From contig JADFMZ010000005.1 of assembly GCA_022563615.1 (NCBI GenBank), forward strand, positions 1 to 22,454: a stretch of DNA of 22,454 bases. The letters run 5' to 3'. Of the stretch, positions 14,997 through 21,949 are shown piece after piece. Under the pieces are notes generated by a model. The model saw nothing but the letters and a program-made list of their open reading frames with translations. It ran no database searches and had not been told where the DNA came from. Each line of letters starts with the position of its first letter. Position 1 is the first letter of the stretch. The translations under genes were made by a program, and so were the position numbers. The DNA comes from Planctomycetota bacterium (GTDB lineage Bacteria > Planctomycetota > Phycisphaerae > UBA1845).

Positions 14997-16786
14997 CGTC
15001 TTGCTCCTTTTCGTAACAGGCTGACCGACCGTGAGCTTACGCCCCGACCTCCCGAATAGGGGAAGTTGATGTGCACCTGGCCATGGCAGGTCAACGTGCA
15101 GTTGCCCGCAAACCGACCGGTATCGACGTACTCCACCCTTCGCCCGGACGGCGAATCGGTCGGCATGACGATCGAAAGGTCGAAGTTGATCAAACTGCCG
15201 TGGTTGACGCTGTTGCCCTGGCCTCGGTAGATGCCGTGGGCGTCGTGGCAGACGCTACACGGCGTTCGAAGATCCACAATATGGCGACGATGCAGCGGGA
15301 AACTTTCGTCGTTGAGCAGGCTCTCGCGACTGTGACACCCATAGCACAGCGAATAGGCCTGCGCACTTTCCGGGGTGAAGTCATCCCGATCGTAGTTTCG
15401 CACGAGCAACGGTTCAAAGAGGGAGCCGTGCGGGCCGTTGGCGCCTGTGCCGCCCATCGAACGGGCGTTGTCACTGTAATGGCAGTCCGAACAGGAGATC
15501 GTGCTGCCGACGCGAAGGGGGGAAATCAGGCTGACCACATCGGAGTTCCGCCGCGGACCACCCACCGGATGGAACGACGGGTTGGAGGTTTGGAACTCCA
15601 GACGGGTGTTCGTCTGGCTGATCTGTCTCCGGGTCTGCCGACGCGGGCGGTGCGTGCCGTCGCCATGACACTTGAAGCAGATTTCATACAGGAATGTCGA
15701 GTCGCTGGTTTCGCGGCCCGAAAGGGTTACGCCGGAAACGTGCAGGTTGGGGCCCCTCACGGTCCGGCCCACCGTGGAACGGACGGCGCCGATGCGGTTC
15801 GGCTGCACGGCATGGGGGTTGTGACAATCCACGCACTCCACGTGCCGTCGCATGGTGAAGGGAACCTCCGCCGGATCATGGATCCCGGATCGGAAAGGTA
15901 GATAGTGGGCCGATCGCTTCCTTATGTCAGCCGCGATGTTGAATGACGCCACCGCGCCGCTGTGACAATTCAGGCAGTTGTCTTCATTGCGACGGGCTCG
16001 AAGCAAACGCTCATGCTGGGGCGCGGAGTGAATCTTGTGGCAGTTCAGGCATCCGTTGTCCCTCACCGAGGCGTACTTGAGTCGCTCCGTCGGGTCCACC
16101 GTTCGCCCCGTCGTACGCTTGCGGCTCGTCGCGTGCGAGCCGTGACGCCAGCCGTTCATCTCATGGCAGGTGATGCAAATGGCGGACATCTGATCGGTGA
16201 TGCGCAGAAAGTCGCCCAGCTCGTTGTTGTGCGGATCGTGGCAGGTCGTGCAGTGGACCTCGCCGTGCAAACCGAGCGGCAACTCCCGGCTAACCACCTC
16301 CGGCGGGCGTATCTGGCGGTCCGTGTTGGCCAGCGCCCGGTCGTAGCGGAATCCAATCGGGTGGTCGTCGGAAAGGTCGTTGGTTAGATCGGCCGTGCCC
16401 GGCGGGATGGTCCTTGCGGTCATGACGATCGGATGCGAAAGCGGTCTCGACAGCACGTTGCCCAGCGCCATCGAGCCGTCATGGCAGCTCAAACACATTT
16501 TGGACGGTCCGCCCGGCTGATCGATCCGCGCGTCGGTCGTCGAACTTTCGTAAATACGGTAATGGGTGCGCGGATTCTCGCGGTTCCAAAGCGGCGTTTG
16601 CGGCGCGGCGTTGTGCGGTGCATGACAGAAGATACAGATGCGGGTTTCATCCACCGCTCGGATCGGACCCGGCCCGCGAAAGGACAGATCATGCTTGGAG
16701 TTGACGATGGATTCGTCGGCCAAGGCGGTCGCAGCCACCAGGACCAAGGGCAAACAACCTCGAAGACTGATTCGCGATCCTTTCAT
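14993..16786 (-). CDS. Dodecaheme cytochrome c with one CX3CH site
   Basis: The 597-residue protein has a signal peptide (cleavage likely after ALA at 21-23) and eleven CxxCH motifs with first cysteines at 51, 98, 179, 204, 246, 271, 318, 370, 432, 481 and 510. A twelfth, wider site is CTLTCH (563-568), a CX3CH motif. Several motifs are followed by PHN or DPHN, typical of doubled-CxxCH proteins. The distal axial ligands would come from scattered histidines such as those in SHP, SDDHP and FHPVGG. The start ATG overlaps the stop of the propeller NHL-A (ATGA), and its own stop overlaps the tetraheme start. It is the largest cytochrome of the operon and the best candidate for the outer-membrane or extracellular electron carrier, which is an inference from size and neighbours. 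Confidence 0.92.
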   Translation of the reverse strand: MKGSRISLRGCLPLVLVAATALADESIVNSKHDLSFRGPGPIRAVDETRICIFCHAPHNAAPQTPLWNRENPRTHYRIYESSTTDARIDQPGGPSKMCLSCHDGSMALGNVLSRPLSHPIVMTARTIPPGTADLTNDLSDDHPIGFRYDRALANTDRQIRPPEVVSRELPLGLHGEVHCTTCHDPHNNELGDFLRITDQMSAICITCHEMNGWRHGSHATSRKRTTGRTVDPTERLKYASVRDNGCLNCHKIHSAPQHERLLRARRNEDNCLNCHSGAVASFNIAADIRKRSAHYLPFRSGIHDPAEVPFTMRRHVECVDCHNPHAVQPNRIGAVRSTVGRTVRGPNLHVSGVTLSGRETSDSTFLYEICFKCHGDGTHRPRRQTRRQISQTNTRLEFQTSNPSFHPVGGPRRNSDVVSLISPLRVGSTISCSDCHYSDNARSMGGTGANGPHGSLFEPLLVRNYDRDDFTPESAQAYSLCYGCHSRESLLNDESFPLHRRHIVDLRTPCSVCHDAHGIYRGQGNSVNHGSLINFDLSIVMPTDSPSGRRVEYVDTGRFAGNCTLTCHGQVHINFPYSGGRGVSSRSVSLLRKGARR

Positions 16787-17811
16787 GACGCCGTCCTCAG
16801 ATACGCAAAGACCTGCAGGCGGCGGTTGCCGGAGTCCGCCACCCAGATGCGGTCGCGGGCGTCGATCGTCAGCCCAGCCGGCAACGAAAACCGACCCGCA
16901 CCGCGACCCTCCCTGCCGAACGCCATCAAGAGCCGACCCTGCACGTCGAAAACCTGGATGTTTTCGAAGTGGGCATCGACGACATAAATATGACCCTCAC
17001 GATCGAAGGCCACACCCTTGGGCAGGGCGAAGTCACCCGCGCCATTGCCCTTTTGGCCTATCGTACGCACGCATCGGCCGTCGAGGTCTAGCAATTGCAC
17101 CCGAAAGTTTCCACTGTCGGCAACCAGCAACCTATCACCCGCGCAGCACAGGTGCGTCGGGTAGTTGAAGGCGCCCGGCTCAACACCCGGCCGACCGATG
17201 GTCCGCACGAACGTGCCGCTTAGGTCGAACACAACTATGCAGTGCGCGTCGCCATCGACGACGTAAAGCTGGCTGCGGCTCGGCACATAAGTGATGCCCA
17301 CCGGTCGACGAAGGATCTTACTACCGAACCGATGATGATACCGCCCCTGTGCGTCCAATTCGATGACCTCTCCTCGCCCGGCGTCCGTAACGAACAACCG
17401 GTCGCCAGCCCAGGCTACGCCGATCGGGACTTCGAACCGCTCGCCTTGCCAACCCGACACGAGCCGGTGTGTGCGCTGTTCGAGATGGATAACATGGACG
17501 GCGCCTCCTGCGGCATCAGCCACAGCCAGAAGATCAGGCTCATGAATGGCGACGCTGTGCGGACGCGAGAATCGAATCGGCGGACGAGGGCCCCGAAGAG
17601 TGGCCAAGAAGCCTTCCATGCCCGATCGCGAGGCTCTGAGATCGCCGCTGCCCGAGATAGCGCCGATCAGCCTTATCCGAGGCGTGTTGGGAGGCATCGG
17701 CCAAACGCGCGGAGGGTCGATCGGTTCAAACAGGATCCCCTGAGGCCGGGCGCAGCCGAATGCGGTTGCCCCAGCAAGGAGTAAGGTAATCAACGTAGCT
17801 CGGCGCCGCAG
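16783..17811 (-). CDS. NHL-repeat beta-propeller lipoprotein (NHL-A)
   Basis: The protein has six NHL-like blades, for example HSVAIHEPDLLAVADAAGG, GVAWAGDRLFVTDAGRGEVI, HLCCAGDRLLVADSGNFRVQ, GVAFDREGHIYVVDAHFENI and GLTIDARDRIWVADSGNRRL. A clean lipoprotein signal precedes them: RRRATLITLLLAGATAFGC, lipobox AFGC. The start is odd. The basic signal region is complete only from a CTG at 17811 (342 residues, used here); the next candidate is a TTG at 17793, which would leave no basic residues. No ATG or GTG occurs in frame between the barrel stop and the signal, and no Shine-Dalgarno is visible. A family B repeat at 17874-17898 lies just upstream and may have removed the original start region. 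Its stop overlaps the 12-heme gene. Confidence 0.85.
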   Translation of the reverse strand: MRRRATLITLLLAGATAFGCARPQGILFEPIDPPRVWPMPPNTPRIRLIGAISGSGDLRASRSGMEGFLATLRGPRPPIRFSRPHSVAIHEPDLLAVADAAGGAVHVIHLEQRTHRLVSGWQGERFEVPIGVAWAGDRLFVTDAGRGEVIELDAQGRYHHRFGSKILRRPVGITYVPSRSQLYVVDGDAHCIVVFDLSGTFVRTIGRPGVEPGAFNYPTHLCCAGDRLLVADSGNFRVQLLDLDGRCVRTIGQKGNGAGDFALPKGVAFDREGHIYVVDAHFENIQVFDVQGRLLMAFGREGRGAGRFSLPAGLTIDARDRIWVADSGNRRLQVFAYLRTAS

Positions 17812-17873
17812 AGCCGCGGACTTTAGGAACTCGAACCCAACCCTATTGCCAACGGTCGAGGCGCCGGAATAGA

Positions 17874-17898
17874 TCGCGCGGGCTGAAGCCCGCGGCTC
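17874..17898 (-). repeat. Dispersed palindromic repeat, family B, copy between barrel and NHL-A genes
   Basis: The core cgcgggctgaagcccgcg is a perfect hairpin with cgcgggct pairing with agcccgcg. It matches the copy inside argF at 24 of 25 bases. It lies between the barrel stop (17981) and the likely NHL-A start (17811). Confidence 0.8.
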
Positions 17899-17980
17899 AG
17901 TCTTGCTATAGTGCTCTTGTCCGTGCGGACACGCCGCGCAGGATAAGTCCTGCGCATCGTGAGAGAACCAGATTTTCGTC

Positions 17981-20053
17981 CTACTTTCGGGCCAGTACAT
18001 GGTTGATATCCCGCCGCAAACGGAAGTAAACACCGAAGTTCTCGTCGTCGGAGCGAGGCAGATCGAGCCGATCATACTCCAACGTCAGTTCGCCCCAAAG
18101 ATCACCGACCGCGTATTGAAACCCAACCGTCACGTCCCAACCTTGGGTCGCGCCGTCGATGGAGTCCTCCTCATGTCGATAGCCCAACCGCTCCACCGTG
18201 GATAGCGACTCGCTCAGTCGCCAGCGATGATCCACGGCTACGTCGATCATCGTCACGTTGCGATCGTCCAACCTACCCTCAAAGAGAAACCGCGAAAACC
18301 CGACCGACGTGTCCAGCGTATGGTCCGAAGTTTGAAGCCAGTGCACCCGACCCTTGACGTGAAACGCATCGTAAGGCTCTACGCGATCGTCGAAGATCTC
18401 GAACTCCGTGTTGATCGAATAACGCTTCCTCTCGTAGGTGACGCCGACGCGATGATGATCGGTGCGGTCGGCCCGCCTCGCAAAACCGGAAGAAACCTCG
18501 TCCTCCTGATTGCGATACGCCAAGCGATAGTAGGGCGTCAGTCCGTTGGAGAAACGTTGCTCCAGGCTGAAATCGGTGCGAATCGTATCGAGCTTGCCGT
18601 CGGCCGGCGTCTTGTACTGGTAATCCACGAGAATCGTATCGCCGTCGGCGATGCGGCCGTTTCGGATGCGCTTGATCCTGGTGACGTTGCGCTGGCGGAA
18701 CACAAGGTAATCGATCCCGGCCTGAAAAATGCGGCGGTTACTCGCATCGGTGACGACGATTCCGATGGCTACGACGTTCCGATGGCGAAGCGTGACCGCC
18801 ACAGGGTCGCGGAACGTATGGGCTTCGTCCAGGGCCAGCCGCCGGCCGTTGTCGCCGCTGATCTCCTCGGTGTCGTAGGCCAGCGCCAGGTTTGCGTAGA
18901 GGTGACCGAAGCGGTTCTTCCGATTGTACTGCCAGTCCACCGAGGCCCCCCACTGCGTGGTGTTGATGTCGTCCTCGATATCCTCGAAAAGGCCGAACAG
19001 GTCGAGCGTCGTCGTCAGGTTGCTGTACACCTGATGAATGAGTTGGAAGTCAGCCCGGTGGGTTTCGATGTCCAGGCCCGCATAGCGCTCACGATTGAAT
19101 TGAACTTTGTACAGGGTTTGCAGCGAATCACTGTGTTTGAGTGTAAGCTGCGGCCCGATCTGGAACAGGTCTCGCGCGAAGTCGCCGCTTTCCTCCTGCC
19201 AATGTACGAGCGTGCGGAAGCTATGCTGATACTCTTCGCCGAACTCAAGCTCATGTTCGAGAATGAGCAGGTCTCGAATCGTCTCGAACCGCCGCCGCCG
19301 ACCCTGGAACTCCTGCTCGATATCCGAATGATCCAATGAAACTTTCAGGCGCTCGTGATCGTCGATCAGCCATCTCACGCCGTAATGGAGCGTGGATTCC
19401 GTGAAACGTTCGTCGTCTCGCTTGTCCCGGTTTCCGGTGCGATCGGTTTCGAGTTGGTCGTAGCTCAGCTCCATCGGAAACTCTGGGTCGGCCAGCGTCC
19501 AGCTCGTTCCGAAACCGGTGCGACGTTCATCGAGGGTCGGCTGAAACCGACGATTGATTCGATCGTCCTGTCGCAGCCCGTAGACCGAGCCGGACAGCTT
19601 CTTGCCCGTCAAAAAGTTCGCACGCAGATCATATCGAAGCAGGTAGCCATGATCCGTATCCCGCCGGGTCGCGAACAGGCCGCCGAACTCATCAAAACGG
19701 GTCTGCGTCGGCGCGAAGCTCAAGTCACCCCCGAAGGTGAGGAACCCCGGGTCGAACACGGTGCCCCCCAAGGTCAATCCGACCCGTTCCTCAAAGCTCC
19801 ATTCGCGATTGGTTTGAGAGCGGCCACGCTCAAAACGGCGGCGGGCGTCGGATTCGACCCGGTTATAGCGGTAGTCGGCCTTGATTTCGAGGTAGGGGTC
19901 AAGCTGATGCAGGCTAAGAAAGCCCGGCTGCGGCTGCTGATCTTTCCGGTCGTCGGCGGCGGCGGCGTGAGAAGTTGCGAAGGCGACGACGCACATCATC
20001 GACCGTAGAAAGACCCATGCATTCAGGATTGGCGGCAAGACCGCGCCACGCAT
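17981..20053 (-). CDS. Outer-membrane beta-barrel protein of a cytochrome gene cluster
   Basis: The protein has 690 residues from the ATG at 20053, chosen because GGGAAGG stands about 7 bases upstream. A signal peptide (AWVFLRSMMCVVAFATSHAAA) is followed by a long run of alternating aromatic/polar strands typical of a large porin, such as YLEIKADYRYNRVES, LRYDLRANFLTGKKLSGSVYG and WGELTLEYDRL. An early segment GLTLGGTVFDPGFLTFGGD resembles barrels found near multiheme cytochromes. Around residues 430-480 there is a different kind of repeat (FQAGIDYLVFRQRN followed by RIADGDTILVDYQY), which looks like a small beta domain inserted between strands. There is no CxxCH, so it is not itself a cytochrome. 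It heads the operon that includes NHL-A, the 12-heme, the 4-heme and NHL-B genes. A role as a conduit sheath or channel, as in porin-cytochrome complexes, is inferred. Confidence 0.82.
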   Translation of the reverse strand: MRGAVLPPILNAWVFLRSMMCVVAFATSHAAAADDRKDQQPQPGFLSLHQLDPYLEIKADYRYNRVESDARRRFERGRSQTNREWSFEERVGLTLGGTVFDPGFLTFGGDLSFAPTQTRFDEFGGLFATRRDTDHGYLLRYDLRANFLTGKKLSGSVYGLRQDDRINRRFQPTLDERRTGFGTSWTLADPEFPMELSYDQLETDRTGNRDKRDDERFTESTLHYGVRWLIDDHERLKVSLDHSDIEQEFQGRRRRFETIRDLLILEHELEFGEEYQHSFRTLVHWQEESGDFARDLFQIGPQLTLKHSDSLQTLYKVQFNRERYAGLDIETHRADFQLIHQVYSNLTTTLDLFGLFEDIEDDINTTQWGASVDWQYNRKNRFGHLYANLALAYDTEEISGDNGRRLALDEAHTFRDPVAVTLRHRNVVAIGIVVTDASNRRIFQAGIDYLVFRQRNVTRIKRIRNGRIADGDTILVDYQYKTPADGKLDTIRTDFSLEQRFSNGLTPYYRLAYRNQEDEVSSGFARRADRTDHHRVGVTYERKRYSINTEFEIFDDRVEPYDAFHVKGRVHWLQTSDHTLDTSVGFSRFLFEGRLDDRNVTMIDVAVDHRWRLSESLSTVERLGYRHEEDSIDGATQGWDVTVGFQYAVGDLWGELTLEYDRLDLPRSDDENFGVYFRLRRDINHVLARK

Positions 20054-20244
20054 CGCACACCTTCCCTGCGACTTCCACTCAGCCCAAATCCAAAGAGCGA
20101 ACGAATCGCACCGATGGACCTCAGACAAAGGATCGAGATAGACGATTGTCACGGATTTTGCAAGTGTTGAACTTGAATTGCTTGCGTGTAAGCTGACGTT
20201 GGGCAAGCGGAGGATGGTTCCTGTCGGATTCTCAAAGGGCGGTT
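20054..20244. promoter_or_regulatory. Divergent control region between barrel operon and pentaheme lipoprotein
   Basis: This 191-base gap separates two divergent start codons, each with a Shine-Dalgarno (GGGAAGG for the barrel, AAAGGG for the lipoprotein). It includes an AT-richer patch around 20150-20195. No convincing -35/-10 pair stands out. Confidence 0.45.
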
Positions 20245-20789
20245 ATGCGAAAGCTCGGATGGGCGATACCGTTTTGCCTCATCATCGCGCTGGGGTGCTC
20301 GCAGACTGTGCGCGAGCGGCTGAAGCATTTTTTCTTCGAGGTTCCCGAAGCCGCCGAACCCCCGGTCGCGGTGGAGACGCGTTCTCCAGCGATGAGCCCC
20401 CGCCGCTGATCCTGCCCGAGTCGCGATTCCGCTCGGTCCATACCCCTTTCGTTCTACGCCAGTGCGGAAGCTGCCATGATGCGGGGCGACGAATGCAGGT
20501 TCGAACGGACCTGTTGGATCAGTGCGGCCAATGTCATGCGCGTTATTTCGGCGAAGAAGTCGGCCACGCGCCGGTCGCGGCGGGACAGTGCGCGATCTGC
20601 CATCAACCGCATCGCAGCGATCAACCCGCTCTTCTACGGATGTCGATTCTGGAAACGTGCGTCGAATGTCACGACGAACCGGAAGATCTGAGTCCAGCCG
20701 CCCACAGCGGCAAGTCCGCCGAAAACTGCACGTCTTGCCATGACGCGCATTTCGGCACCGGTTTGCTCCTCAAGCCGGACAACCCATAA
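20245..20789 (+). CDS. Pentaheme c-type lipoprotein, interrupted by a one-base frameshift
   Basis: The ATG at 20245, with AAAGGG just before it, opens a lipoprotein: MRKLGWAIPFCLIIALGCSQ, lipobox ALGC, then RERLKHFFFEVPEAAEPP. That frame hits TGA at 20407. The five CxxCH motifs (CGSCH, CGQCH, CAICH, CVECH, CTSCH) are in another frame that is open across the same point and ends at 20789. Adding one base to the five-C run at 20397-20401 joins them smoothly as ...PAMSPPPLILPESRF, giving a protein of about 181 residues. The start at 20178 in the heme frame encodes no signal peptide and is not used here. The lipoprotein start RERLKHFFFEVP is, as I recall, a recurring N-terminus of small doubled-CxxCH lipoproteins. 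It is divergent from the barrel and may be its outer-membrane or inner-face cytochrome. Confidence 0.75.
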
Positions 20790-20816
20790 CGCCCGCCCCA
20801 GGCCCGTCGAAGATCG

Positions 20817-21806
20817 CTAGATGGCGTAGTCGGGCATGGAATCCGTCCCCGACGCGGGCGACGTTGGGGTGGGGTCGTGGTCCTGTGCCGTCCTGATGCG
20901 CAGCTCCGGAGGTTTGAAGGTCACGACCGCGCCGGGGGGCACGCTGGTCGTGACGAACACCGACCCTCCGATGACCGCTCCCTGGCCGATCACCGTCTCG
21001 CCGCCCAGGATAATGGCATTGGCGTAAACGGTGACCTTGTCTTGAACGGTGGGATGGCGTTTCGTCTCACGGATGATCCGCCCGCGTTCATCCTTCGCGA
21101 AGGACAGCGCGCCCAGCGTGACGCCCTGATAGAGCTTGACGTTGTCCCCGATGTCGGTGGTCTCGCCGATGACCACGCCCGTTCCGTGGTCGATGAAGAA
21201 GTTTCGCCCGATGCGCGCCCCCGGGTGGATGTCGATACCGGTCTGCCGATGCACCCACTCGGACATGATCCTCGGCATCAGCGGCACGCCAAGCTGATAG
21301 AGTTTGTGGGCGAGTCGATGGACGCTGATGGCCAACAGGCCCGGATAGGCCAGGATCACTTCATCCATATTCAAGGCGGCAGGGTCGCCGTCAAAGGCAG
21401 CCTGCACGTCGCCGGCGAGCCATTCACGGATCTCGGGGATGCTTTCCAGAAACGTCACGGTGATCCGTCGCGACTCCTCCTCCGGGGGGGCGGCGACTGC
21501 GTCGGCTGGTTGACCGGTCTCCGCCAAATAGCGCAGGCACATGAAGACTTGCCGAAAGGCGCTCTCGGCGACACGCGGCAGAAGATCGCCAACGTGAAAG
21601 GCGACATTGTGTTGGGTCAGGTGCTGCCTCCCGAGAAAGCCGGGATAGAGCAGCTCGAGCAGATCCTGAACAAGCTGGATGATCTCGTCCCGGGCCGGCA
21701 GATAACGCCGGTCGATATGCTGCGTACGGGCGTCCTGGTCGTAGCTCTCCACGACGCGCCGGACCAGCTCACCCAGCTTGGGGCCTATGGCAAACTCTTC
21801 CATCAT
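20817..21806 (-). CDS. cysE: Serine O-acetyltransferase, EpsC/SAT type
   Basis: This enzyme acetylates L-serine with acetyl-CoA, the first step of cysteine synthesis, in the cytoplasm. From the ATG at 21806 it has 329 residues. The helical N-terminal half is longer than in the E. coli enzyme, as in the EpsC/plant-like branch. The C-terminal left-handed beta-helix is built of hexapeptide repeats: DIHPGARIGRNFFIDHGTGV, VIGETTDIGDNVKLYQGVTL and later VIGQGAVIGGSVFV. The catalytic region IDHGTG and the SEWVHRQTGIDIHPG approach match the family. A second ATG at 21803 is equally possible; a GTG at 21839 would start inside what appears to be insertion-sequence DNA. No Shine-Dalgarno is visible, perhaps because the upstream DNA has been replaced. 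No cysteine synthase gene is nearby. Confidence 0.9.
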   Translation of the reverse strand: MMEEFAIGPKLGELVRRVVESYDQDARTQHIDRRYLPARDEIIQLVQDLLELLYPGFLGRQHLTQHNVAFHVGDLLPRVAESAFRQVFMCLRYLAETGQPADAVAAPPEEESRRITVTFLESIPEIREWLAGDVQAAFDGDPAALNMDEVILAYPGLLAISVHRLAHKLYQLGVPLMPRIMSEWVHRQTGIDIHPGARIGRNFFIDHGTGVVIGETTDIGDNVKLYQGVTLGALSFAKDERGRIIRETKRHPTVQDKVTVYANAIILGGETVIGQGAVIGGSVFVTTSVPPGAVVTFKPPELRIRTAQDHDPTPTSPASGTDSMPDYAI

Positions 21807-21838
21807 TCTGGCAAACCATTCTAGCCTAGAGTTTTGCA

Positions 21839-21880
21839 CTTTTTGAGGAGCCCACGAGGGCTTCGCCGCTCCTGAAAAAG
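21839..21880. repeat. Stem-loop at the left end of the insertion sequence
   Basis: ctttttgaggag (21839-21850) pairs with ctcctgaaaaag (21869-21880) at 11 of 12 positions around an 18-base loop. It could block read-through transcription or translation into the transposase, as terminal hairpins do in some insertion sequences, or be part of the terminal repeat. Confidence 0.5.
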
Positions 21881-21949
21881 AGGGCCGCCTGCCGATGTTC
21901 TGGATGGCGTAAATGGATTTCCAGAACTTTTGGGCAGGAGGCCCGTGCT

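Noticed and set aside
15071..15901. 276-codon plus-strand open frame opposite the 12-heme gene
   Set aside because: It lies fully antisense to a gene with 12 heme motifs, and its Val/Arg/Ala-rich composition is what the reverse strand of such DNA gives.
18227..19339. 370-codon open frame opposite the barrel gene
   Set aside because: It is the antisense shadow of a high-GC coding region; the minus-strand frame has the signal peptide, Shine-Dalgarno and barrel pattern.
20178..20244. N-terminal extension of the pentaheme protein from 20178
   Set aside because: It has no signal peptide although c-type cytochromes must be exported, whereas the other frame has a perfect lipoprotein signal from 20245.
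20397..20401. Programmed frameshifting in the pentaheme gene
   Set aside because: There is no slippery heptamer or obvious downstream pseudoknot; a five-C run alone is more simply an indel.
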